From NCBI RefSeq assembly GCF_029962835.1, contig NC_080581.1, forward strand, positions 24,628,001-24,692,000: a stretch of DNA of 64,000 nt, read 5' to 3'. A program made the translations under genes and the position numbers. The stretch comes from Magnolia sinica (Eukaryota; Streptophyta; Magnoliopsida; Magnoliales; Magnoliaceae). Shown here one piece after another: positions 35,446 to 46,440 of the stretch. The notes under the pieces were generated by a model. It was not told the DNA's origin. It did no database searches and was given only the letters and a program-made list of their open reading frames with translations. Position 1 is the first letter of the stretch. Each line of letters opens with the position of its first letter.

Positions 35446-36374
35446 GGGGAGGTCCAGCCCTCTCAAATCTCACATAGATAGAGAGGTGAGGAAGGAAGGA
35501 AATAGAGAGAATAGAGAGAGAAAAAAAACAGGAAGAAGAAGGTGAGCCTAGCACTCACTGTCCCGACTCAGTCCGTGAGAAATGGACCGAGCCGAGTCAG
35601 TGTGAGCCCACGGCCACACCACTTGAGTGAGGGAGAAGAAAGAAAAGTGGGGAAAAAGGCAAAGAGATGGGTGTGTGCGTGACAGCCCAAGCTTGGGTCA
35701 GACCCAATTGAAGCAGGTAGGGCCCTTCCCTCCACCCTTCTAGAACCCTAAAATGAGCTCAAAACAAAGCTCCATCACGCCTTGCTCATGCCACGAACAA
35801 CCCTCTAAAATGGGCTCTGTTTGTGGCTGAAAACACAACATGATAACAGCTATTTTCTGGCATGAAAACAGGCTGAAACACAGTCCAGAAATGGCATGCA
35901 AACGAGCTCCGTTTGAGCTGCAACACGCCCCAAAATCTGGCTAAAAACGGCCCGGAAAACAGTCCGGAAATAAGCTCTGTTCGGGCCGTTCTTTGGTCGA
36001 GAAAATGGCAGCCATTGTGCCAATGGTTGAGATCTGAAATGGGTCAAAAAATGGCCCCGGGATGAACCACATTTAGGCAGCCACCATGCCTCCATTAAAC
36101 ACTAAAATGTGTTGAAAAATGACCTGGGAGAGTGCTGTGTTTGAGCCAAAATCGGGGCCGGAAAGTGGCCTCCAAACCAGCCGCAATGGAGGTTGTTTCA
36201 CGTCAGCCAGGCCCGTTGCTAATGCAGGTGGGCTGCATGTGGACTTCACCTGGACACTGGTGGGCCCTGCACAAATGCAGGTGGGCCTCAACCAAAACTA
36301 GACGGCTGCCCTAAGTCTTGGGCCCTGCAGGTGTGTAGGTGGGCTGCACCCTGCGTCAGCAGGTGGGCCTCACC

Positions 36375-36468
36375 CTACCATAATCAATAGGCCACGTAAG
36401 TGGATCCCACCTTGATGATGTAGGACGTCCAGGCCGTCCATCCATTCCTTAGGCCCTTTACATTTAAA

Positions 36469-36520
<52 letters not shown>

Positions 36521-37300
36521 TATACATATGATATGATAAGATATACACACATGCACCTGTACGTGGGTTATAAAATATTATATAAAGTACCTCTGATATG
36601 TGCAGCACGGTGCACGTATCCAAGACCGTCCATCCATTTCAACTTCAGCTGGTGGGCCGCAGCATCAAGCCATGGCGGGCCACACCAAAAATCAAACCGT
36701 CCATCTATGGACGGTGTAGGCAGACCGTCCACCCATTCCATCAGACCTTGCACGTTTTAAGAAAAAGAAAAGGAGTATATATATGTATATATAACACCTG
36801 CACATAAGTTTTATGATAATAAATAATATCATATTAGATGATATACCACTATAAATGGTGGGGCCCACACGTGTGGACCCACTTGTGGTGTGAGCGGCTG
36901 GAATACCCTCCCGTACAAGTTAATATAGTAAAATATTATATGGGCCCCGCATGCACGCAGAACCCACCAGGTATAAATGTGCTTATATAAACACATAATA
37001 TATATGTGTGCCACATCACGTGGGAAAGCATCAGTGGTGGGCATGCTCCATCCCAGCCGTCTGTCCATTTGATGAGCTCGTCCAGATAGCGGTGGGCCAC
37101 GAAGGGACCTCACCCTGATACATATAATTCATCCAAGCCATCCATCAACACAGTAGGTCCCACCATGGTAGAGTGCTTCATCTGCGCCGGTTGTACTATA
37201 TATCCCAGCCTAATGTAAGTATTCACGCCACTCATATGACGGTTAGGCCTACCATTAACCCATGTGCCCTACCTTCATCCACACCGTCCAATAGGTGCTG
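36375..37300. repeat. MITE-terminus array in the 6 kb LTR
   Basis: Repeated 'gtgggcccac' and 'ccgtccatcc' words near 36410, 36630, 36690, 36720, 36860, 36960, 37070, 37150 and 37270, in loose units. This resembles 26240-27290 in a different LTR. Near 36690 'accgtccatctatggacggt' is a perfect short hairpin. Confidence 0.6.
36470..36518. repeat. (AAT)n microsatellite
   Basis: About sixteen AAT units. The poly-isoleucine and poly-leucine frames on the other strand are artefacts of it. Confidence 0.9.
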
Positions 37301-39684
37301 GACAATGTGTAGAACAGTGCCTAACTGCATTTGAGCAGCACTGAACTACCTGCACTGCCATTGGGCGGTGCCAATTCACATAAACAACATTCAAACAACA
37401 CTGGTTTACATGTGACAAGGCTAATCATCATTAATAAGCTATGTGCCCCAAAAGAGTGATAGAGCAAAGTGACACACATGGAAACCTCTCTTCGTGTAAA
37501 CCAACCCTCACCTGAACCCAACCATGGGACCCACCTGATACCTGTCCAACCCTTGGCAAAGATAAGCTTGGGTCCTGTTGGACCACCTCGCGTGTATGTA
37601 TTTCATGGTGGGCCTAACACAAGCCTAAAAGGGTCTTGTTGTTACAACCCTTTGAACTTTCTGTTAGATGTACCAAGCCGTGGAGATACCTGACAAACGT
37701 AAACTGTAATATTTAGGAGATTCTTTGAGTGACCCCGGGCCTCAAGAAGAACTCAGGCCGAATTTGAGAACACTACCATACAGGTGATGATTCTTCCCCT
37801 TGAGCTTTCCATCTTCTCATTAGCTTAAGTTATAGTTTATATTTAAATTTATATTTGATATCTCTCTCTTATAATCACATGTGTTAGCTGGTGGAAATTG
37901 AATTGCTACATTGCCTGTTTAATGTTCATCCTATATATTTGTTCATGAATTATTTATGAATTGCTCATGGAACTTGAATTGGTACACCAGTGGGAAACCC
38001 CCACCTATATGTGTACACCCATACTTGGGATGTAACCCGACTGATTGTAATAGTAATGGACCTTCGGCTTAGTGGTTATTGAATGGTGGTTTAAATTAAC
38101 CAGTGATGTGGGCCTACCATCCAGCGTTGTTGTGTCCAACGATTTTCAAGGATGGTCTTTTATCGCATGATTTTGATACTCGCCCTATGTGGCTTATTTT
38201 GATATTTGTCTTGCTTTGATATCACCGTATCTGTCCTTGTCCTGGTATTTTACCTATATGGGCTCGATGTTTTTATACTATGCAACCATGCGATGGCAAG
38301 CCTCATATGTTATAATATGATTGACCACTAGTCGACGGTTTTCTATTAAACATCCTAAGGTGGTAGCCTCATGGACCGGGGATGGTGGTAATGGGACACT
38401 ATGCCCGAGCCGTCGGCCTACGCTGGGCCATGTGCTCTCCGTAGTGACCGTGAGCGTATTTAAATTGGCTGATTGTAACTGGTCTAATAACGGTTTGGCT
38501 AATCATGCATCCATAGCATGTTGGCGATAACAGGTGGCTAATTCTGGATGCTGTAGCACGTGCCCTTAGGATCTTTGGGTTATCATTTCGCTAGCTCCCA
38601 AACCACCGACTATCGACCCCTGTCCGACTGGATGATTTTCCCAGGTCGATGATTTGCATGGGTGACGAGCCCAAGTCCGGCTGGATATGCATCCCCAGGC
38701 CGATGTGCATTCATGCATTTAAAAAGATTACATCATGTATTGTTTTGATTGCCTTGTTGTTTTATAATTATGCTTACCTAATGCGGTGGTGTGTAATCTT
38801 GAGGGGAATTCACACTGAGCTGGCCACTCATCCATCAAATATACAACCGTACAGGTAGTGCAGGTGGCCCCGTATATTGGTGAGGAGCAGGCTATGGTTG
38901 ACAAGGGTGCATGATTCTATTTGTTAAGGGTAGCTAAAGGATTTCACAGTTCAAGATTGTTGCAGTTTACCTTGTTTCACATGTAATATTATTTCATTTT
39001 GTATTCGTGAGGATGACGACATTGGTTTATATAAGTCATTATGGGCAACCACTTGTATATTCTAAATGAAAATTTAAACTTCCTTTTTAGCTTACTTGTT
39101 CATTCTACGCTCATCAGCTTACTCTGATAAGGAGAAAAAAAAAACGTGAATTTGACCATCCTTTAAGATTAACACTCTGGTTTTTGGAAAACGAGTCATA
39201 TACTCAGGTCCTGAAAACACGGGGCGTTACACGTATCCAGAGATCAGGTGGGCCCCAGATCAGTAAATTGTGGGCTGAAATGTCCATTGGGCCACTTCCA
39301 CAGCGATCCAATGGATGAAATTTTACGTGTACGGTTCATTTATGGTCCTCAGGCCACGTATAAAGTTTCGACCCGAGTGGATGGTGGAAACCCTGTGATC
39401 TTGCATTCTGACTAACTTTCAGGCCACTTAAGCTTCAGTTTCTCAATTTTCTCGGATCTCTGGCATGTATATTCATCGATCTCGGTCCCCTGGAGTCCAT
39501 TCCTTGCTCTGGTGACTTCAGAGCGTTAAATCCATGCTTTTAATACTCTTTTTCAATCAAAGCTCCTTATTACATCCTGCAACAAAAACACGATTAAATT
39601 ATAATATTAGGCATTATCGTGTACGTAAAATCAGGCAGTAATCGGGGTCTGATATGCAATATTCGACCCTCAATAGATACCACT

Positions 39685-41498
39685 TGAAAAAGCCAAGCTA
39701 AACGTCCTAGAGGGGGAGTGAATAGGACTATGCCAAATTAAAAATAAATGCTGAATACAAAGATAGATAGCACAAGTAAATAGCAACCTCAAATGTACTA
39801 GTCTAGAGAGGTTGATACAAACTTAGTTCTAAGGACAACCTAACACAAAAAACAAAAGGCTTATGGAAGGACAACCTTATTAGAACGTTTATAAGTATCA
39901 AAAATCCAAACTAATAAAGAGACAAAAGAAATAAACTAAATTATTACAACATTCACCACAAGTGCATAAAGTAAATTACACCATTCACCACAAATGCATA
40001 AAGTAAATTACAACATTCACACACATAAATAAATCCAATCACCCACCATAACTCCAGGAATTATAGTGGTTCGTTTGTGTGTACATAAACTGTTTGAAAA
40101 ATAGCCACACAACTACTCCACTTCCAATATCCACACCCACGGGATATTGGCTTTCACTATGAAAAAGGTTTTCCAAGGTTCACCTTAAAACCTCCAAAAT
40201 TATTCTTTAGATGGGCTTACACAATTACAAAAACACCATACTCTGAGATTTTCTGGATTACCTCAGACAAAACCAAAATGAGATTTTCTGGCACAACCTC
40301 ACAAACCACAAAAGATACACAAAGAATAAATGGTACTTATCTGAAAAATTCTTCTTCTAAAGAAGCCCGGTAGAACCAATCTGATGTAGACGAAGATGTT
40401 CAATATCAAGTCTCACAAATGAAAGGTTCTAGATCTAAATGATTTTTAGATTAATTCAGTCTGGGCCAGCTTGATTTGATTTTGATCTCAAAGAGGGTAA
40501 AATCACAATTCCCTTCTTTAATGAAATTGAGTTGAATGGAGATCATAAAATCAAATGCAAAAAGCTATTTTAAGAGAATTTAAAATGAACACAATATAGC
40601 TTAACAAATGTAGGAACTTATCTCTCAGAGTGATGGCTTGATATTGCTTGGAATGAATGAAAAACTCTGAGATTCGTCCTCAATTTATAAGTGAAAATAC
40701 TGTTCTCTCGACTAGTCTAAGGGTCGATTCAACTGGTCGAAGGACCAACCAAATTTCAAAAATTTTGGCACAATAAAATAAGGTCATTACTCGACTGCTC
40801 GAGTGGCCTGCTTGACTGGTTGAGCAATGCACTCGACTGGTCGAGTGGGACCAAAAAATCTTATTAGACTTTGAGTCGAGCCTATACTACTGGTCGAGCA
40901 CTATTCACTCGACTGGTCGAGCAGTCTCCACGACTGGTCGAGGGTCCAATAGAAAATTCTGAAAATTCACAACAAACCTTGGACTATGCAAGAAACTCTT
41001 GGACTAGTCGAGCCAAAGCTTAAACTAGTCGAACAAAGACTAGGACTAGTCGAGGAAATGACCTATAAACATATGAAATGACCCACATAGCATATGCAAT
41101 GAATATAACCTAACCTATGGTCAATCTAGGATCATCCATACCTTGTTTGTGAGATTGAATAATTGAAACATCGTTTGCTTTGTTAATTCATACACTTGAA
41201 ATACTTGAAGCTTGTCTTCAAATCTTGAACTTGAGCTTGAGTAAAGACTTGAGTTCTTAAGTCTTTAAAGTACTGAACTCGGAGATTAAACTTAAACTTG
41301 TACTTGAGCTTGAAATCTTGAACTTCGACAACAATTCTTCAACTTGAATATATAGAGAAGTTCGACGAAGACTTGGACAACTTTAAAATGCACGAAGTTG
41401 ATCTATTCATCTCATCAATACATGATATAGATTCTAAATGATTTGGCACAACAAAATTTGACAACACTGGGTGTCAGATTTACAATATAGTATTTACA
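39685..41498 (-). mobile_element. Copia-2 5' LTR
   Basis: Plus-strand left end TGAAAAAGCC, two bases from 'gatacca' of the primer site; right end 'tatttaca' followed by CTTAT. It matches 18659-20485 along its length. TATA box 40689-40683 (minus) and the palindromic motif cluster 41065-40705 just upstream of it mark U3. Confidence 0.92.
40683..41065 (-). promoter_or_regulatory. Copia-2 5' LTR promoter: TATA box and motif cluster
   Basis: TATAAAT (40689-40683) is preceded, in transcription direction, by about a dozen CTCGAC-NN-GTCGAG type words ('actcgactggtcgagtggga' near 40833, 'cgactggtcgagcagtctcc' near 40910). A regulatory role is inferred from the position. Confidence 0.6.
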
Positions 41499-41503
41499 CT
41501 TAT

Positions 41504-42105
41504 TTCACGAATGTCTTTAAAATCAATCTTTTAAACTAACAAAAGTATATAAAAGGATGACAACATTCACCATAAGAATAGAATAACAAATAACATCGAA
41601 TCACCAAAAAGAATAAAACATTCATCACATGACACAAGGAGTTATTGTAATTCGGTGCTTTAAACAACCACACTTACTCCACTCTCATCCTCGTAATTTT
41701 GGCTTTCACTATAAAAAGGTTTTCACAGGGTCACCTCAACCTGATATAGTTCTTTGTGATTTTCATAGGGTATCACAATAAAAACCCTACTTAGATTTTC
41801 ACAGGCTATTTCAGACAAAACCTCACTAAGATTTTTACAGGCTATCTTAAAAAAACCTAAAAAGAATTTAAGAAAGTATACTTATCTTCAAATGTAGAAG
41901 ACATAGCAGAAGCTTGTAGCAGGACTTCTTGAACGTAGATATCACAATGTTCAATCAAATAAAAAGATTCTAGGGTTTTATAGATTTTAAAAATGAAAAA
42001 CCTAAATGATACTTGATTCAATTCTTTTAGATCTCAAAGAGGAGTATAGTTTACTCTCTTAGAGGATACTTCAACCCAATGCATTAGGAACTTATTACTT
42101 CCTCT
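41504..42105 (-). mobile_element. Copia-1 5' LTR, second piece
   Basis: It continues the LTR broken at 18658. 'aacaaccacacttactccac', 'ggctttcactataaaaaggt' and 'gatctcaaagagg' match the corresponding blocks of the Copia-2 LTR in the same order. Similarity fades near 42105, so the outer end is lost or strongly diverged. Confidence 0.75.
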
Positions 42106-42844
42106 TTTTTTAAGATGCTTAGCTTTAGGGTTCATTTGGATGCTTGTAAGTTTTATTGGTTGTAAAGCGTTTACAGGTAACACACAGGTGGTTAAAGGGT
42201 TTTTTCTGGTAGTTTATTATGCATAACCTCAAAACTCCTGACCTGACAATGACTGTTATTTTCTTATTAAAAGAGGGTGTACCAAACTCCTGCTTGCACT
42301 ACCATGTCTTTAAAATATTATAATTCATATCGAAGCTTGCAAGTTTATCTATTCCAACACAGTAATGTGAAGGGTCAAAATATATATTTCCTGAAATGGA
42401 CCTCCTACGTCTTCTTTATTATTATTATTATTATTATTCATTTTCTTATGAATGCCTCAGAATCTGATCATCTGTTCTTTTCATATCAATGTGGTAATGC
42501 TATTAATCAGATGTTAAAGTTCTGATTGCATTTTTTAGTATTTCATATTCTGATCTATTAATTTTCAGTTCTTTTGGTAATACAGTTGTCTTTTTTTGGT
42601 AGTTTGATGTGTATGACCTCTTAACTGCCGCAGTGACTTGGCAATTGTTGTTATTCCTAATATTGCTTAGCATGCGTTTTAAAGTCAAAATCTGCATCAA
42701 GGACTGATTTTATACATCAATACTTACACCTCATTTATATATTTCCAAGCTTTGTCACCTTTAGAGATAAATTTTGTGCCACTGAAGCAGGCAAGTTTTT
42801 ACGTTCAGATCATGAATTGATCATAAACCTTTATGAACCAAGTC
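42106..42844. other. Intergenic, one duplicated segment
   Basis: No gene. 'ggtagtttattatgcataacctc' type sequence at about 42209-42265 recurs diverged at about 42597-42660. An (ATT)n run is at 42418-42438. Confidence 0.5.
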
Positions 42845-42990
42845 TAGACTCTTGGGAGTTTCAACACCTGGTCAAGGGTTCGAACACCCATAGGTGGTGA
42901 AAACACACTACGGTGTGTGTGGTGGTGTGTGTGCATGTGTTAAAAAAGGGGGGAAAAAAAACACAAAAAAAAAAAAAAAAAAAAAAAAAT
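42845..42990 (+). mobile_element. SINE, 5'-truncated, with poly(A)
   Basis: A good pol III B box 'gggttcgaacaccc' (42877-42890), GT-rich tail, then a long A-rich tract (42953-42990). The A box is not seen, so the copy is 5'-truncated. The tail resembles that of the SINE at 2775-2895. Confidence 0.6.
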
Positions 42991-45639
42991 CAAAAACAAA
43001 AGTCTACTGTTACATTGAGTTCGTTTCCTAATGAGATTTCATCAGGCTTGCAATTTTCTTATTTAATTTTACATTTGATCCATATGCTTACATATTTTGA
43101 TGCCTGGATGGTCTTTGCTTTTCTCCAGCTTATTTCCTGGTTTTTGTAAGCCTGCCTTTCTAGCTATTATACTATAAATCCAGCCTTGGTTGAACTTCGA
43201 GCTTTTGTTTGGAGCTAGAACCGATAATTTGAATCAAAGGCTAGGATTACTCAACAACTTTAATGTTTGGGACTGTCAATCAACTGTTTTGGGGTTTGAT
43301 ATTTGAGGATGTTTCTTAATACTTTGTCATCCTATCACACTTAAAAAGTCATCCACTCAGAAAGTTTACAGTGGTATACAAGAATTGGAAATTGTAAGCC
43401 AATGTCGGTGAGTCATGGTCCCAAAATAAAATCAGTCAAGCATTCCCATGAACACTTGAAACTCTTTAATTGAATGGTATTGTTTCATATCTCCTTTTTT
43501 TTCCTTCAGACTAGAAGTTGTTTGTAGAGTTTAAAACTCTTCCAGATAAGAAAGCAAATGCATGTCATCAGGTATGTGGTGCCTATCCTTTTTCCAATTT
43601 TATTTTTTTTAATTTTTTTTTAATTTTTTAATTCTTTCTTTTGCCTCATCACCATGCTTTTGTCAGAATGTCCATGTAATTAATTATCTCGGTTTGCATT
43701 TTAGTCAAGGATTATTAGGGCCTATTTGGGTGAGACTTAAAAATAGTCATCGCATTTGAGTCCCACTATCTAGTTGGGAGAAAAAAAAAAAAAAAAAAGA
43801 ATTTGTAGCCCCAAGGAACTCTTCTTTTTTAATCAGGCAGATGAAATGTGTAGTAGTCCCAAGAAACTCTTCTTTTTTAATCAGGTGCAACTTAGGAGTA
43901 TACGGAACTTGAGAATGGGAAAGCTAACACGTCATGTTGGGGACAAGCTGCAGCTACAGAAGTGAAATCAAATGGTTGGGGTGGCTGGGTTGTTGATAAA
44001 CATCCCAATTCTTGGGTCAATTCAACTACATGGTGGGGCCCACAAATGTGCCATGTCAGCACATTTGGTCAAACGTGGAGGTGCATAGTCATGCACATGA
44101 AATTAGCAGCCACTTGCACTAAACAATGTTCGAAATTATGCTTACTAAGAAGGTTAACAAATTTTCCGGAACTGGTTACTTCAGCAACTGTAGACGATCT
44201 GTTTATTCTGATATTTGGATTACAAATTTCTCTATCTATTGCTCTGAAAAGTAACCGCTTTCTCTTTAGCCACCTGAATTTTCAATATTCCTTTTTATTT
44301 TCATCTTTAAAAAATGCTACTTTTTCTAAAAATCCTAGCTGTTTAATCAAATTTTTTTATGTACTCTTGTACTATTTCTTAGCTTAAACCCTTATTTTTA
44401 ATGACAATACAAAATCATATGCATACAAGCATCCTTGCATACATTATATATTTCTTTTTTTCTTTTTTTTTTCTCATTATTGATAACCACATCGTTGAAC
44501 AATGAATACCAAAGTACCTAATTAGACAACGAATAAACGTCCAAAAGTTAGTCAAGTTTCATTTAAATAAAGTCATCCACAAATAATAATGAAAGCCATC
44601 ATGTTCAACCATATATGTTTCTAATCACATGCATTAGCCAATTATCATGGATGGTTAGTACATTTCCCACATAGGTGATAACCTAGCTCTTACCAATGAT
44701 TGGCGGGCTAATTTAGCTTAACATTGCATGACATGAAAAGAAAATTAGACTATGAAAACGAATGTAGTAGTTGTCTTTCCGTAGCGCGATATCCAAAAAC
44801 GATGTCTTCTTCTCCATATCTTTTAAGCTCACTTATATTTAAATAGAGCATAAGTAAGTGTGCTCTAAAATAAAAATCATTTCCTTAAAAGGGTATCTAT
44901 AGTGCATGGTAACATTCCTTGCTTTCATGGCTAGAGCTTTGTCTGATTATCTGTCTTGATGGGGGTAAAACAAAGAGCCTGGATGAAAGAAAATTCCCAT
45001 CAAGAAATTCCAGGCATGCTTCAGGTGTTTGCATTGCACCTCATGTCTTTTAGTCTTTGCTTCTCAAGCTTAGGAATCCTCCTTGTTTCTCATCACATGC
45101 AAATGACGCATCACCCCATCACGCCACATGAACATTCTCTATGTGACACCTCATTTAAAGCTCTCTCTTCATATGACACATCACCCTCCCATGCATGATC
45201 CATAGCCATGCAATGTTAACATACCCCAGTAACTATTTAACCTAAGTAAACTAAGCCTCTCCCCTAAGGGTTAACTCTCTACACAAAAGGAGGCTAATTA
45301 ACCATGATGGTGAGTGATTTCTAGTAAGAAAATTTTCAGAAAAGAGAGAGGAGGGAAATAGAGAGAGATGACGTGGGCTACCATTAGCTAGAAGATTCAA
45401 GCTATTCAACCTTAAGGTGGTTAGATCTATTCCTTGTTATTTTATTTATTTATTTTCTTTGTGTATATTAAAGTGGGCCCCACCATGAGATAGTGGAGGC
45501 ATTTGATTGACCCTAAACCACATTTAACTGGCACACCCCTTTCAAGAAGCATGAGAATGATATTCACTATTGAATTTCCATAGAGGCCCACTTTAATATA
45601 TGTGCTACTTGATTATTTATTTATTTATTTATTTATTTT
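42991..45639. other. Intergenic or intronic, no gene recognised
   Basis: AT-rich with several oligo-T and oligo-A runs. One 53-base segment at 43519-43571 has splice-like borders ('ccttcagactag' before, 'gtatgtgg' after) and an open frame, but no family is recognised. At about 43808-43885 'aactcttctttttt' with flanks is directly duplicated. The 141-codon frame at 43962-44387 shows no domain and lies partly in MITE-like words ('atggtggggcccac'). Confidence 0.35.
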
Positions 45640-46125
45640 TGTAATTATGTTTGTAGGTGCACAAAGCTCCAATTGATCCCAAATTTTGTATGATGATATT
45701 AGACTTGATAAATCATATATGTGTCAAATTTGGGATCAATCCGATTTTCCAATCCCTTCATCTGATTGATGTAATTTGGACCAAGTTTGTTGTCTAGTAC
45801 AGTTGTTAACACTGACACCCTTTTAAACTATTGAGAATTCATTGGTCCAGAGATATCCAATTGGTCTTAAATTTTATGTGATGATAATGGACTTGATAGA
45901 GTTTATATGTACTAAATTTGGGGTCTATTTGATATGTCTAAGCCCTTAATCAGATTAATGCAATTCATACTAGATTTTTTGTCCAATGTAGTGGTTGACA
46001 CTGACACCCTTCCAAACAGCTGAGAACTTGTGGGTCCATAGATCTCCAATTAATCCTATTTTTTTAGGATGAATATAAACTTGATAGAGCTTATATGTAT
46101 CAAATTGGAATCAATCTAATATGTA
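45640..46125. repeat. Tandem repeat, about 188 bp, 2.6 copies
   Basis: Units begin near 45671 ('ccaattgatcccaaatttt'), 45858 ('ccaattggtcttaaatttt') and 46047 ('ccaattaatcc'). All hold 'gacttgatagag' and a 'gacactgacaccctt' block. Confidence 0.75.
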
Positions 46126-46129
46126 TAAC

Positions 46130-46440
46130 CTAGGGGTGAACATGGTTTGGTTCGGTCCGGTTCTGGGCTGAAACCGGAACCGAACCATTCCCAATGGTTC
46201 TAGGAAAACCAAAATCAGAACCCCACCATTTGCACCCTAGAACTGAATAAGAACTGGATCGTAAAAAACTAGTTTGGTTCTAGTTCAATTATACGGTTCT
46301 AGGCTTTTTATAATCCAATCCAATTGCATGGTTTGTTTTATAATCCAGCCCAATTGCATGATTTTTTTATAATCCAATCCAAATGGACAGTTCTTGAGAG
46401 ACATAATGATGCCACGAAAGAGGAGAAGAATAAAGAAAGA
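46130..46440. mobile_element. hAT-like non-autonomous element, probable
   Basis: Starts 'taggggtgaacatggtttgg' and is full of GGTTC/GAACC words in both orientations, typical of small plant elements with TAGGGGTG termini. The right end is unclear. Confidence 0.4.

Larger units (their letters stand above)
33178..39231 (+). mobile_element. Gypsy solo LTR, 6.05 kb, innermost insertion
   Basis: Starts TGTAACACCCCGAAC and ends CGGGGCGTTACA. Flanked by CGTAT at 33173-33177 and 39232-39236. No gag, pol, primer site or second LTR was found, so it is a solo LTR or a non-coding unit. A TATA box at 35439-35445 with a GA-rich leader 30-80 bases downstream sets the direction as plus. A poly(A)-like AT-rich region lies near 38990-39080. 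Landmarks are shared with the LTR at 9571-14353. At 6 kb it is long for a solo LTR. It contains an array at 36375-37300. The many short frames inside are not genes. Confidence 0.8.
31395..39675. mobile_element. Second solo LTR in Copia-2, itself interrupted
   Basis: Starts TGTTCACTCCCCAAGTATAG and ends 'cgaccctcaata' (usual ...CA). Flanked by GATAT/GATAC. Its own sequence is 31395-33177 plus 39237-39675, about 2.2 kb; the rest is the LTR at 33178-39231. The minus-strand start 'attgagggtcgaatattgca' and the 'ggtcttaccgagtttattac' block near the other end recall plant Gypsy (Tat/Athila-like) LTRs, so the likely direction is minus. No coding domain is inside. Frames at 32146-32470 are low complexity. 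Confidence 0.75.
18659..41498 (-). mobile_element. Copia-2, complete but interrupted, SIRE-like
   Basis: Two LTRs of about 1.8 kb (39685-41498 is 5', 18659-20485 is 3') are flanked by CTTAT. Order on the minus strand: 5' LTR, primer site (split), gag, protease, integrase, RT, RNase H, extra reading frame, polypurine tract, 3' LTR. Two insertions (25375-29700 and 31395-39675, the latter itself interrupted) account for 12.6 kb; without them the element would be about 10.2 kb. That size, the long LTRs and the reading frame after pol resemble the SIRE/Maximus lineage; the lineage call is my inference. The two LTRs differ by scattered substitutions and small indels. No open frame is intact. Confidence 0.9.

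Noticed and set aside
36370..36623. Membrane-like poly-Ile/poly-Leu peptides
   Set aside because: Translation of an (AAT)n microsatellite.
31395..39675. 5' LTR of Copia-2
   Set aside because: It does not match the 3' LTR at 18659-20485, and the true 5' LTR follows it at 39685 with the other half of the primer site.
42870..42895. tRNA gene suggested by a B box
   Set aside because: No acceptor stem, no A box at the right distance and a poly(A) tract downstream. It fits a SINE.
43962..44387. 141-codon open frame as a host gene
   Set aside because: No recognisable domain, partly MITE-like sequence at its start and AT-rich low-complexity end. No splice or family support.
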